A stretch of DNA of 64,000 nt from positions 62,001-126,000 of the forward strand of contig NZ_JABSNP010000005.1 of NCBI RefSeq assembly GCF_013294115.1, given 5' to 3'. The position numbers and the translations under genes were made by a program. Positions 25,358-33,345 of the stretch are shown here, in pieces (position 1 is the stretch's first letter; every line of letters starts with the position of its first letter). Under the pieces are notes generated by a model. It had not been told where the DNA came from and ran no database searches. It saw only the letters and a list, made by a program, of their open reading frames with translations. Origin of the DNA: Hymenobacter caeli. Its GTDB lineage: Bacteria > Bacteroidota > Bacteroidia > Cytophagales > Hymenobacteraceae.

Positions 25358-26923
25358 ATGGTTTTTACTCCCAGCCCGATGCTGCTGAAGCTGCTCTACA
25401 CCCGTGGCAGCCTGCACAACCTGCCCGACGGCCAGGGCGTGGCCTTCAGCATCAAGAACCGGCTGGACACCGTGAACATCACGGGCTTGCGGCAGGTGCA
25501 GGTGGGCGACGTGGTGGTGCCGGCCGCGCAGGTCACCCTCGATTTGGGCAACGGCGAAACCCGCCCCGCCGCCGGCCTGGGGCCCGCCGAGGGCCAGGCC
25601 CTGGCGCTGCCCGTGGGCCGGGCCCTCACGTTTGCGCTGGCCACGCCGCCGCTGCCCGAGGGCATGTACGCGGTGCAGGTGTGGTTTTCGACCGATGCGC
25701 TCGGCGACCTGCACGTGGAAGTGGAAGACGCCATTGCGGGCGCGGCCGCCGGCCGGGCCCGCATCCCGCGCGCCGACGACGACGATTACTCGGCGGCCGC
25801 CATCCAGGCCCGGCAGCGGTTTGCCGAGGAGTTCACCCAGCAGCACTTCAAGCACCTGAAGGCGTATTCGTTCGACGCGCACGACTTGCGGGGCAACTGC
25901 GAGCATTTTGTGGGCGTGGCGCAGGTGCCGGTGGGCCTGGCGGGGCCCCTAACCGTGAACGGCGAGCACGCCCAGGGCGACTTCCTCATCCCGATGGCCA
26001 CCACCGAGGGCACGCTCGTGGCCAGCTACAACCGCGGCATGCAGGTGCTGAACCTGTGCGGCGGCGTGAAGTGCACCGTGATTGGCGACGCCATGCAGCG
26101 GGCCCCGGTGTTCGTGTTCAGCGACGCGCGCGGGGCCCGCGACTTTGGCCAGTGGGTGGCCGCCAACCTGGAGCGCATCCGGCCGGAGGCCGAAAGCACC
26201 TCGCGCATCGCCAAGCTCCAGTACATCGACACGTACCTGGCCAATAAGTTCGCCTACCTGCGCTTCAATTTCTCGACCGGCGACGCGGCGGGCCAGAACA
26301 TGGTGGGCCGCGCCACCTTCGCCGCCTGCTCCTGGATTTTGGCGAACTACGACGGGCCCAAGATTGAACGCTTCTACCTCGAATCGAACTTCGCCACCGA
26401 CAAAAAGGCCTCGCAAATCAACGTGATGCGCACCCGGGGCAAGCGCGTAACGGCGGAGGCCGTGGTGAAGCGCGACGTGTTGCAGCAGCGCATGCGCGTG
26501 ACGCCCGAGCAGCTGGCCTACCACGGGCAGGTGAGCAACGTGGGGGCCTTCCTGTCGGGGGCCAACAACAACGGGGCCCACTCGGCCAACGGCATCACGG
26601 CGCTGTTCATCGCCACCGGGCAGGACGTGGCCAACGTGAGCGAGTCGAGCGCCGGGGTGCTGTACTCGGAGGTGACGCCGGCGGGCGACCTGTACCTCAA
26701 CATCACCATCCCGAGCCTGATTGTGGCCACCCACGGCGGCGGCACCGGCCTGGCCACCCAAAATGAGTGCCTGCGGATGCTGGGCTGCGTGGGCCCCGGC
26801 ACGGTGTACAAGCTCGCCGAAATCGTGGCCGGCGTGGTGCTGGCCGGCGAGCTGAGCCTGGCCGCCGCCATCAGCAGCTCTGACTGGGTGAGCAGCCACG
26901 AGCAGTACGGCCGCAACCGATAG
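25358..26923 (+). CDS. Hydroxymethylglutaryl-CoA reductase with extra N-terminal domain
   Basis: A protein of 521 aa. From about residue 165 it is an HMG-CoA reductase catalytic domain with all key residues: MATTEGTLVAS (catalytic Glu, about 214), GDAAGQNMV (Asp, about 308), TDKKASQIN (Lys, about 347), HGGGTGLATQNECLRMLG, and SSHEQYG with the C-terminal catalytic His (about 512). These motifs are nearer the class I pattern than the class II pattern common in bacteria. It reduces HMG-CoA to mevalonate, the committed step of the mevalonate isoprenoid pathway. Residues 1 to about 130 are an unrecognised, probably beta-rich domain (LLYTRGSLHNLPDGQGVAFS, then alternating hydrophobics), not the membrane anchor of eukaryotic enzymes. 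The ATG at 25379 is an alternative start. No other mevalonate genes are in the window. Confidence 0.88.
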   Translation: MVFTPSPMLLKLLYTRGSLHNLPDGQGVAFSIKNRLDTVNITGLRQVQVGDVVVPAAQVTLDLGNGETRPAAGLGPAEGQALALPVGRALTFALATPPLPEGMYAVQVWFSTDALGDLHVEVEDAIAGAAAGRARIPRADDDDYSAAAIQARQRFAEEFTQQHFKHLKAYSFDAHDLRGNCEHFVGVAQVPVGLAGPLTVNGEHAQGDFLIPMATTEGTLVASYNRGMQVLNLCGGVKCTVIGDAMQRAPVFVFSDARGARDFGQWVAANLERIRPEAESTSRIAKLQYIDTYLANKFAYLRFNFSTGDAAGQNMVGRATFAACSWILANYDGPKIERFYLESNFATDKKASQINVMRTRGKRVTAEAVVKRDVLQQRMRVTPEQLAYHGQVSNVGAFLSGANNNGAHSANGITALFIATGQDVANVSESSAGVLYSEVTPAGDLYLNITIPSLIVATHGGGTGLATQNECLRMLGCVGPGTVYKLAEIVAGVVLAGELSLAAAISSSDWVSSHEQYGRNR

Positions 26924-27113
26924 CTTTCTTTTAGCTGTTAGCTTTCAGCCGTTAGCTGCTAGCTGCTAGCTTTTTTCGTTGGTATTCAATCTATATTATG
27001 GCAAGAAGCCCTGTTCAACGAAGAAGGTCGCCCCAATAGACGACCTTCTTCGTTGAACAGGGCTTACAGAAGCTGAAAGCTAACAGCTAACAGCTAACAG
27101 CTAACAGAAAGCT
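26923..27113. repeat. Nested inverted repeats with heptamer arms
   Basis: Outer arms lie at about 26923-26972 and 27069-27113 and are made of repeated AGCTAAC/GTTAGCT heptamers in opposite orientation. Inside them is a perfect 25-bp inverted repeat, 27006-27030 against 27041-27065, with a 10-nt loop. The element fills the gap between two convergent genes and touches both stop codons. Confidence 0.85.
27006..27065. terminator. Perfect 25-bp hairpin, probable bidirectional terminator
   Basis: Uninterrupted 25-bp stem with loop CCCCAATAGA between the convergent HMG-CoA reductase and lipoprotein genes. There is no long T tract, so termination strength is uncertain. Confidence 0.65.
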
Positions 27114-27678
27114 ACGGCAGGCTGGCGGCCACGTTGAACTTGCTGTCCACGCGAATCACCACGTCCTGGCTGGGCTGCTGCTTGAGCTTCACGACGCTGG
27201 TGAGGGCGTAGCTGCTGCCTTGCAGGTACATATCGAGCTTGGTGTCCGGGGCGGGGTTGAGCTGGATGGAGGTGGCCCCGGCGGGCACCTGGTCCTGCGA
27301 GGCCAGCAGCACTTTGTTGGTGCCGGCGGCGTCGCTGCTGATAAACAGTTGCACACTTTGTACGATGTCAAAGGTCTGGCCGGCGGGGCTGGTGGCCGTC
27401 AGCGTGAGCTGCTGCAAGGTCACGTCCTGCACGTACTGGGCCTTGGTGTTGTTGTTGGCGTAGGTGGTGGTCGCGGTCGAATTGACCGTTACGGCCGGCA
27501 GCGTGGTGGGAACCGCCCCGGGGGCCGTGCCGAACGGGTAGGCCGACGGCACTGTAAAGCTCTGGGTGTCGCTGACTGTGAAGTGGATGAGGCCCAGGAT
27601 TTTTTTGCACCCCCCGGCCAGCAGCAAGGCACCCGCCAGGACCGGTAGCAAGAACAAAAGTTTAATATTTTTTTGCAT
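27112..27678 (-). CDS. Small secreted lipoprotein of unknown function
   Basis: A protein of 188 aa starting MQKNIKLLFLLPVLAGALLL, with lipobox LAGGC near residue 24 followed by KK, so it is a lipoprotein. The mature part (about 25-188) is Thr/Ser/Ala/Gln-rich with alternating hydrophobic strands (FTVSDTQSFTVPSA, VTLQQLTLTATSPAGQTFD, VQLFISSDAAG, VVIRVDSKFNVAASLP), so a beta-sandwich is likely. I do not recognise a named family. The gene stands alone: it converges on HMG-CoA reductase at the nested repeat and is separated from the S41 protease by 170 nt. It is probably anchored in the periplasm or at the cell surface. Confidence 0.72.
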   Translation of the reverse strand: MQKNIKLLFLLPVLAGALLLAGGCKKILGLIHFTVSDTQSFTVPSAYPFGTAPGAVPTTLPAVTVNSTATTTYANNNTKAQYVQDVTLQQLTLTATSPAGQTFDIVQSVQLFISSDAAGTNKVLLASQDQVPAGATSIQLNPAPDTKLDMYLQGSSYALTSVVKLKQQPSQDVVIRVDSKFNVAASLP

Positions 27679-27848
27679 AACAAGCGCGTAAGTAAATAAT
27701 TAAGAAAGAGAATACGCGGTATCCCGGGGGTAGCCGCTTGGTGAATTCAGGCGGCGAATTTAAGCAATAATTGCACATTACCAAGTGTGCTCGGTTTTTT
27801 TGAGTGGTTGTCGGGGCCGGCCCCGCGGGCCCCAACGCGCCCCGGCGG

Positions 27849-29519
27849 TTACTTATTGCCGGCCAGCGCGAGTTGGGTGTTGCCGTCGCCGAGGGAGTGC
27901 AGGGCCCGCTGCAGCTCGGCGTCCTGCTCGCGCAGCACCGTGTAGTAGGGCACGGTGCCGTAGGCGCTCTGGGCGATGTAGGCCTTGAGCTGGTTGCGCA
28001 GCAGCGGGGCGCAGCGGCGCAGGGCGGCCGCGTCGGGGGCCACGCCGTCGCGGGCGGCGGCGGCGGCCAGGGCCGTTAGCTGCGCGTCGCTCACGCGGAA
28101 CGTGGCGTTAAACTGCGCGAAGCGCAGGCCTTCCAGCTCGGTTTTGTGGGCCTGGTAGAACGCCAGGGCCAGGGCGCGGGGCACGTGGTGGGCCTGCAAG
28201 CGGGTGAAGTACGCCGAACAAGCCAGCGTGTCGCGGGCCACGAACACGTCGGGCATGATGCCGCCGCCGCCGTACACGGGCCGGCCGCTGTCGGTGCGGA
28301 AGCGCGGGCCCGCCGCCACGTGGTTGCTGTCGGCCGAGGCCAGCTCGCCGCGGGCGGCCCGCTCGCTTAGCTCGCGGCGGTAGGCGGCGCGGCTGCCGCC
28401 GTAGGGCTTCTGAATGGAGCGGCCGCTGGGCGTGTAGTAGCGGGCAATGGTGAGGCGCAGCTCGCCGCCGTCGCTCAGGGCAATGGGCTGCTGCACCAGG
28501 CCCTTGCCGAAGGTGCGGCGGCCCACCAGCAGGGCCCGGTCGTGGTCTTGCAGGGCCCCGGCCACCACTTCGGCCGCCGAGGCGCTGCCCTCGTCGATGA
28601 GCACCACCAGGGGGCCTTCCTCGAACTCGCCGGGCACTTTGGCGTATGTCTGCGCGTCGTAGGTATCGCCCTTGCCGTCCACGGACACGATTTTGCGGGA
28701 GCCGGCCACGAACTCGTCGGCCACGCGGGTGGCGCGGTCGAGGTAGCCGCCGGGGTTGCCGCGCAGGTCCAGCACGAGGCGGGCCATGCCCTGGCGGCGC
28801 AGGTCGGCCAGCGCCGCCCGGAACTCGTCGGCGGTGTTGGCCGCGAAACGGCTCAGCTTGATGTAGCCCGTCTGCTCGTCCACCAGGTACGCGGCGTCGA
28901 TGGACGAGTTGGCCACCCGGGCCCGCACCAGGTTCAGCGTGAAGGTTTTGGTGGGTTGGGGCCGGCGCACTTCGAGGGCCACGGTGCTGCCCCGGGGCCC
29001 GCGCAGCAGCTGCGTGATGCGGGCGGTGGCCAGGCCGGCCCCCGACACGGGCGCGCCGCCCACGCGCAGCACCTGGTCGCCGGGCAGCAGGCCGGCCTGG
29101 GCCGCCGCGCCGCCGCCGAGCGGGGCCACCACCGTCATGGTGTCGCGAAAGAGGTTGAACTCAATACCCACGCCGTCGAAGTCGCCCTGCAAAAAGGCGT
29201 CGTTCTGCTCGCGCTCCAGGGCCGGAATGTACACCGAGTGCGGGTCGAGGCGCTCCAGCATCTGGGTCGTGGCGTAGTCGGCCAGGCCCTCCGTGTTCAC
29301 CGAGTCCACGTAGTCGCGGTCCACGTAGCTGAGCACTTCCTTGAAGCGCAGGTAGCCGCGGGCCGTGGCGTCGGGGTTGGTGCTGGAGGGCCGGAACGGG
29401 TTGTTGGAAACCAGCAGGCCGCTGCCGAAGGCCAGGGCGGCCAGCACCACCCCGCGCAGCCCGGCGCGGCGGCCCCCGGCGGGGCGCGAAGAAGCACGGA
29501 AGAGCGACGGGAAAGCCAT
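27849..29519 (-). CDS. S41 family C-terminal processing peptidase
   Basis: A protein of 556 aa with an N-terminal hydrophobic segment (LRGVVLAALAFGSGLLVS, about 22-39), a signal anchor or signal peptide. The N-terminal part (LRFKEVLSYVDRDYVDSV) and FDGVGIEFNLFRDTMTV lead into a PDZ domain (about 110-195, with GLLPGDQVLRVGG). The tail-protease core carries VLDLRGNPGGYLDRA, the catalytic Ser in IDEGSASAAEVVAG (about 310) and the Lys in RRTFGKGLVQQP (about 336). About 170 residues follow the core and may be a substrate-control domain. It cleaves proteins near their C-termini in the periplasm. It is monocistronic with an AT-rich upstream region. Confidence 0.9.
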   Translation of the reverse strand: MAFPSLFRASSRPAGGRRAGLRGVVLAALAFGSGLLVSNNPFRPSSTNPDATARGYLRFKEVLSYVDRDYVDSVNTEGLADYATTQMLERLDPHSVYIPALEREQNDAFLQGDFDGVGIEFNLFRDTMTVVAPLGGGAAAQAGLLPGDQVLRVGGAPVSGAGLATARITQLLRGPRGSTVALEVRRPQPTKTFTLNLVRARVANSSIDAAYLVDEQTGYIKLSRFAANTADEFRAALADLRRQGMARLVLDLRGNPGGYLDRATRVADEFVAGSRKIVSVDGKGDTYDAQTYAKVPGEFEEGPLVVLIDEGSASAAEVVAGALQDHDRALLVGRRTFGKGLVQQPIALSDGGELRLTIARYYTPSGRSIQKPYGGSRAAYRRELSERAARGELASADSNHVAAGPRFRTDSGRPVYGGGGIMPDVFVARDTLACSAYFTRLQAHHVPRALALAFYQAHKTELEGLRFAQFNATFRVSDAQLTALAAAAARDGVAPDAAALRRCAPLLRNQLKAYIAQSAYGTVPYYTVLREQDAELQRALHSLGDGNTQLALAGNK

Positions 29520-29864
29520 GGCGGCGAAGATTATGGTGATTTAATCAGCAGTCGAAACGTATTACTTTTTCAAAACTAATTAAATTTTTCCGCGAAAAAT
29601 ACCTGCGTTTCAATGGATTATCCGAACAATCCTACTTAACCAGCAAACGAGCTAAAATCCCTTATTTCGCCTATTTAAAGCTGATTTAAATGATATTTTT
29701 AGGAATATTTTTATTGAAATAACTAAAATAGTGATGGTAAGCGGATGTAATTTTTACAATAAATTATAGTCGGCAATATTCCGCGCTGCCGCGTCCGTTC
29801 CGCGAGCGGAGCCGCCCGCCGGGGCCCCGCCCAACGGCGCGGGCGCGGCCCCTGCTACCGGCCG
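29520..29864. other. AT-rich non-coding stretch upstream of S41 and RuvX genes
   Basis: The stretch between the divergent S41 and ruvX genes is AT-rich from about 29,540 to 29,770, with no supported reading frame and no strong hairpin. It should contain the S41 promoter, which I could not place confidently. Confidence 0.4.
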
Positions 29865-29872
29865 TATCTTTG
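29865..29872 (+). promoter_or_regulatory. Bacteroidota -7 promoter element for ruvX
   Basis: TATCTTTG matches TAnnTTTG, 54 nt ahead of the chosen GTG start. Confidence 0.55.
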
Positions 29873-29926
29873 CGGCGGGCCCGGCGCGGGGGCTGCTTTT
29901 TTCGCTTTCGTTTTAAATTGTTTCCC

Positions 29927-30355
29927 GTGGGCCGCATCCTCGCCATCGATTACGGCAACAAGCGCGTGGGGCTGGCCGTGACGGACCCCGGCCGCCTCAT
30001 CGCCTCGCCGCTCGACACCGTGCACAGCCAGGACCTGCTGGCCTACGTGCTGGCCTACCACCGGCGCGAGCCGCTGGCGGCCGTCGTGGTGGGCATGCCC
30101 CGCACGCTGCTCAACGAGCCCACCGACGTGACGAGCGCCGTGGTGGGCCTGCTGCGCCGCCTGCGCAAGGAGCTGCCCGAGGTGCCCGTCCACGAAATCG
30201 ACGAGCGCTTCACCTCGCGCATGGCCCACGCGGCCATGCTGGCCGGGGGCCTGGGCCAGAAGGCCCGCCGCGACAAGGCCACCGTGGACCGGGTGAGCGC
30301 GGCCATCATCCTCCAGTCGTTTCTGGAGTCGCCGGCGGGGCGGGCCGTGGCCTAG
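29927..30355 (+). CDS. ruvX: Putative Holliday junction resolvase RuvX/YqgF
   Basis: A protein of 142 aa. RILAIDYGNKRVGLAVTDP is the RNase H-like first strand with the catalytic Asp; VVVGMPRTLLNEPTDVT and VHEIDERFTSRMAHAAM are the next conserved blocks; RRDKATVDRVSAAIIL carries the last acidic residue. By family (YqgF/RuvX) it takes part in processing the 16S rRNA 5' end and possibly in resolving recombination intermediates. The GTG at 29927 puts RILAIDYG at the N-terminus as in homologues; the TTG at 29918 is the nearest alternative. It is followed after 61 nt by the peptide deformylase gene on the same strand, so the two are probably one operon. Confidence 0.88.
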   Translation: MGRILAIDYGNKRVGLAVTDPGRLIASPLDTVHSQDLLAYVLAYHRREPLAAVVVGMPRTLLNEPTDVTSAVVGLLRRLRKELPEVPVHEIDERFTSRMAHAAMLAGGLGQKARRDKATVDRVSAAIILQSFLESPAGRAVA

Positions 30356-30416
30356 CCGGAACCCCTGGGGGCCCCGCCCCTGTTTGCCTTACTTCTTTAT
30401 CAACGTTTTACCCCAG

Positions 30417-31013
30417 ATGATACACCCCATCGTTGCCATCGGCGACCCCGTGCTGAAGGCCCGCGCCAAAAACCTGCCCCCCGACCTGCCCGCCGCCGAC
30501 CTGGCCCAGCTCGTGGCCGACATGTACGAAACCATGTACTTCGCCCACGGCGTGGGCCTAGCCGCCCCGCAAATTGGCAAGAGCGTGCGCCTGTTTGTGA
30601 TGGACTCGGGCCCCATGGTGGAGCTGGACGAGGAAGACATTGCCGAGGGCGTGGCGGCCGAGCCGGCCGTGAAGCGGGCCTTCCTCAACCCCGTGCTGGT
30701 GCGCGAAACCGGCGAGCTGTGGGGCTTCGAAGAGGGCTGCCTGAGCATTCCCGGGGTGCGCGAGCTGGTGCAGCGCTGCCCCGACATCGTGCTGCGCTAC
30801 GAGGACGAAAACCGCCAGCCGCGCGAGGAAGGCTTCTCGGGCATGGCGGCCCGCATCATCCAGCACGAGTACGACCACCTGGAAGGCATCCTGTTCACCG
30901 ACAAGCTTTCGTCTTTTAAAAAGCAGTTGCTCAAGGGCAAGCTGGCCCGCATCGGCAAGGGCGACGTGGCCCACGAGTACCGGATGAAGTTCGCGGGCGC
31001 CGGGCGGCGGTAG
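30417..31013 (+). CDS. def: Peptide deformylase
   Basis: A protein of 198 aa with all three deformylase motifs: GVGLAAPQIG (about 44-53), EGCLSIPG with the metal-ligand Cys (about 108), and QHEYDHLEG with the metal-binding HExxH (about 148-152). It removes the formyl group from nascent N-terminal Met at the ribosome exit. ATG 30417 (MIHPIVAIGDPVLK) is the family start; the frame is open a further 33 nt upstream without similarity. About 20 acidic residues (ELDEEDIAEG) form an insertion between the first two motifs, common in Bacteroidota. Confidence 0.95.
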   Translation: MIHPIVAIGDPVLKARAKNLPPDLPAADLAQLVADMYETMYFAHGVGLAAPQIGKSVRLFVMDSGPMVELDEEDIAEGVAAEPAVKRAFLNPVLVRETGELWGFEEGCLSIPGVRELVQRCPDIVLRYEDENRQPREEGFSGMAARIIQHEYDHLEGILFTDKLSSFKKQLLKGKLARIGKGDVAHEYRMKFAGAGRR

Positions 31014-31034
31014 GAGCCCGGAGTTCTTCAAATT

Positions 31035-31100
31035 GATATGACGGCGAAACTGATATATCCACTAGGATATGTCAGTTTCTTTCGTTTTTTTTGACATATC
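31035..31100. promoter_or_regulatory. Four half-sites of an operator-like motif ahead of fic
   Basis: The 8-mer GAyATrTC or a close variant occurs at 31035 (GATATGAC), 31052 (GATATATC), 31066 (GATATGTC) and 31093 (GACATATC). The pair 31046-31060 against 31064-31078 forms an inverted repeat (GAAACTGATATATCC) with one mismatch, and the outermost sites make AATTGATATG ... CATATCAATT. This spans the ATG at 31069, which argues for the later start at 31117. Confidence 0.6.
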
Positions 31101-31116
31101 AATTTTTTCTGTTACA

Positions 31117-32193
31117 ATGCCTTTCGCTGCTGCCCACCCTTTTGCGCTTCCCGAACTGCCGCCCAAGCTCAATTTCGATGATGTGCGATTCAGCAAGTTA
31201 GTAGCCAAGGCGCGCACCGAACTGGGCGAATTAAAAGGCTATTCTGCGGCGCTTCCCAACCCACTGCTATTGCTTTCACCGGCCATCCTGCGCGAATCCA
31301 TTGCCAGTTCGGATATTGAAAACGTGAACACCACGGTGGAGCAGGCCCTCCAACAGCAGCTATTTCCAGAAGCCGAGCAGCGGCCCGCCGACAAAGAAGT
31401 GTTGCGTTACGGACAGGCCATGCGTTGGGGCTTCGAACAACTGCCCACCTTGTCGTTATCATCGCGCCTCATCGTGGGCATTCAGCAACGGCTGCTGCCC
31501 GGGGGCTACGCTGGCTACCGCCAAACCCCCAACAAGATTGTAAATTCGGCCACTGGCCAAGCCGTGTACACGCCACCCGCCGCGCACGACGTCTCCCGCC
31601 TGCTGGGCAATTGGGAAAACTTTGTGCATTACCCGGACGAGCGCATCGATCCGCTCGTGGCTTGCGCCATCATGCACTACCAGTTCGAGGCCATCCACCC
31701 CTTTGGCGATGGCAACGGGCGCACCGGGCGTATACTAATGGTGTTGTACCTGGTGCACCACGAGTTGCTGAATTTGCCTGCGCTCTACCTCAGCGGCTAC
31801 AGCAACCGCAACCGGCCGGCCTACTACCACCTGCTGGCCCAGGTATCGGCCGCGGGCGAATGGGAGCCCTTTATTTTGTTTATGCTGGAAGGCTTTTACC
31901 AGCAGGCCCGCGAAACCAAGAACACCTTGGTCGAGAGCATGGCGTTGCTACAACAATTTCGGGAAACCGTGCGGCAAAGCGGGCGCAAGATTCCGCAGGA
32001 AATAATTGAAGCAATATTCACTCAGCCCATCATCACGCCCAGCCAAGCAGCCCGGGCACTGGGCGTGCATTACACCACCGCTACCAAGTATTTAAACCAA
32101 TTGGTTGAGTTGGGATTGGTGAAGGCCAGCGTGTTGGGCAAATACCATTTGTACAGCAACAGGCAATTGGTGGAAGTGCTTAGCCGCGGCTAA
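31117..32193 (+). CDS. Fic family AMP transferase with C-terminal winged helix
   Basis: A protein of 358 aa. The catalytic loop is HPFGDGNGRTGR (about 194-205), the complete HxFx(D/E)GNGRxxR motif. An N-terminal inhibitory helix motif S-x3-E-N is seen in SSDIENV (about 64-69), which marks a self-inhibited class II Fic. The C-terminal 70 residues hold a winged helix (ITPSQAARALGVHYTTATKYL), so the protein may bind DNA, perhaps its own operator. By family it transfers AMP from ATP to a Ser, Thr or Tyr of a target protein. The composition is less GC-rich than its neighbours, suggesting acquisition. The ATG at 31117 (MPFAAAHPFALPELPP) fits Fic N-termini and leaves the repeat array in the leader; 31069 is an alternative. 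Confidence 0.88.
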   Translation: MPFAAAHPFALPELPPKLNFDDVRFSKLVAKARTELGELKGYSAALPNPLLLLSPAILRESIASSDIENVNTTVEQALQQQLFPEAEQRPADKEVLRYGQAMRWGFEQLPTLSLSSRLIVGIQQRLLPGGYAGYRQTPNKIVNSATGQAVYTPPAAHDVSRLLGNWENFVHYPDERIDPLVACAIMHYQFEAIHPFGDGNGRTGRILMVLYLVHHELLNLPALYLSGYSNRNRPAYYHLLAQVSAAGEWEPFILFMLEGFYQQARETKNTLVESMALLQQFRETVRQSGRKIPQEIIEAIFTQPIITPSQAARALGVHYTTATKYLNQLVELGLVKASVLGKYHLYSNRQLVEVLSRG

Positions 32194-32228
32194 GCACCGT
32201 TTGGTCCACGGTTGCTATTTTTTTCGCC

Positions 32229-33221
32229 ATGCCCAAACGCTACGCGCTATTCCTATTCCTGCTCCTGCTAGCGCTGGGCCCCCGGCCGGCGCGGGCCTGG
32301 GGCTTTTTTGGGCACCGGCTGCTGAACCGGCTGGCCGTGTACACGCTGCCGCCGAAGATGGTGGGCTTTTATAAAGCCCACATCGACTACCTGACGGCCA
32401 ACGCCACCCGGCCCGACGCGCGCCGCACGGTGGTGCCCGGCGAGGCGGCCAAGCACTTCATGGACGTGGACCGCTACGGCGACAGCTGCCTCACCACCCA
32501 CGGCCGGGGCCTGCCCCGCCGCTACGAAGACGCCGTGGCCCGCTACGGCGAGGACTCGCTGCTGCGCCACGGCACCGTGCCCTGGAACATCGCCCAGATG
32601 AAAAACCGGCTCACCGCCGCCTTCCAGCGCCAGGACGCCGACGCCATCCTGCGCCTCTCGGCCGACCTGGGGCACTACGTGGCCGACGCCTGCGTGCCAC
32701 TGCACGCCACCCAGAACTACAACGGCCAGCTGACGGGCCAGCGCGGCATCCACGGGCTGTGGGAGAGCCGCCTGCCCGAACTACTGGCCGCTGACTACGA
32801 CCTCTTCACGGGCCCCGCGCCGTACCTGGAGCACCCCGGCGACGCCGCCTGGGGGGCCCTGGCCCGCTCCCACGCCGCCGTCGATTCGGTGCTGCGGTTC
32901 GAGAAAGAGCTGACGGCCAGGTTCCCCGCCGACCGCAAGTACGGCTACGAGGCCCGCGGCGCCACCACGGTGCGGGTGTACTCGCGCGACTTCAGCCGGG
33001 CCTACCACGCCCGGCTGGGCGGGCAGGTGGAGCGGCAGCTGCGCTACGCCAGCCGCCTCATCGGCGCCTTTTGGTACACGTGCTGGGTCGATGCCGGGGC
33101 CCCCGACCTGGACAAGCTGCCCCGCACCACTTCGGCCGTGGATGAACTGCGCCTGGCCCGCGAAGCCGCCGATGCCGCCGCGGCCCCGGCGGTGGGCAGC
33201 GTGCCGGGGCACGAGGAATAG
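32229..33221 (+). CDS. Secreted zinc-dependent phospholipase C / S1-P1 nuclease-type protein
   Basis: A protein of 330 aa with a signal peptide ending PRPARA (residues 1-23). Cleavage would leave Trp-24 as the new N-terminus, followed by His six residues in (WGFFGH), exactly the zinc-1/zinc-3 arrangement of S1-P1 nucleases and PC-PLC. Further ligands are likely in KHFMDVDRYG (about 76), LGHYVADACVPLHATQ (H-x3-D-x5-H, about 140-150), and GIHGLWESRLPE (H-x3-E). A three-zinc hydrolase acting in the periplasm or outside the cell is expected. The Bacteroidota members are usually named zinc-dependent phospholipase C; whether the substrate is lipid or nucleic acid is unknown. It follows fic by 35 nt on the same strand. 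Confidence 0.85.
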   Translation: MPKRYALFLFLLLLALGPRPARAWGFFGHRLLNRLAVYTLPPKMVGFYKAHIDYLTANATRPDARRTVVPGEAAKHFMDVDRYGDSCLTTHGRGLPRRYEDAVARYGEDSLLRHGTVPWNIAQMKNRLTAAFQRQDADAILRLSADLGHYVADACVPLHATQNYNGQLTGQRGIHGLWESRLPELLAADYDLFTGPAPYLEHPGDAAWGALARSHAAVDSVLRFEKELTARFPADRKYGYEARGATTVRVYSRDFSRAYHARLGGQVERQLRYASRLIGAFWYTCWVDAGAPDLDKLPRTTSAVDELRLAREAADAAAAPAVGSVPGHEE

Positions 33222-33345
33222 CGCCGCGGCCCGGCCCGGGCGCCCGGCTTTTCGCCGGCGGCCCGGTAATCGTAAAACGGCAAGCGCTGAACGGCCATCC
33301 CAGGGGGCCTGTTTTTTGGCAACGACTAGCGGGCGGCCGGCCGCG

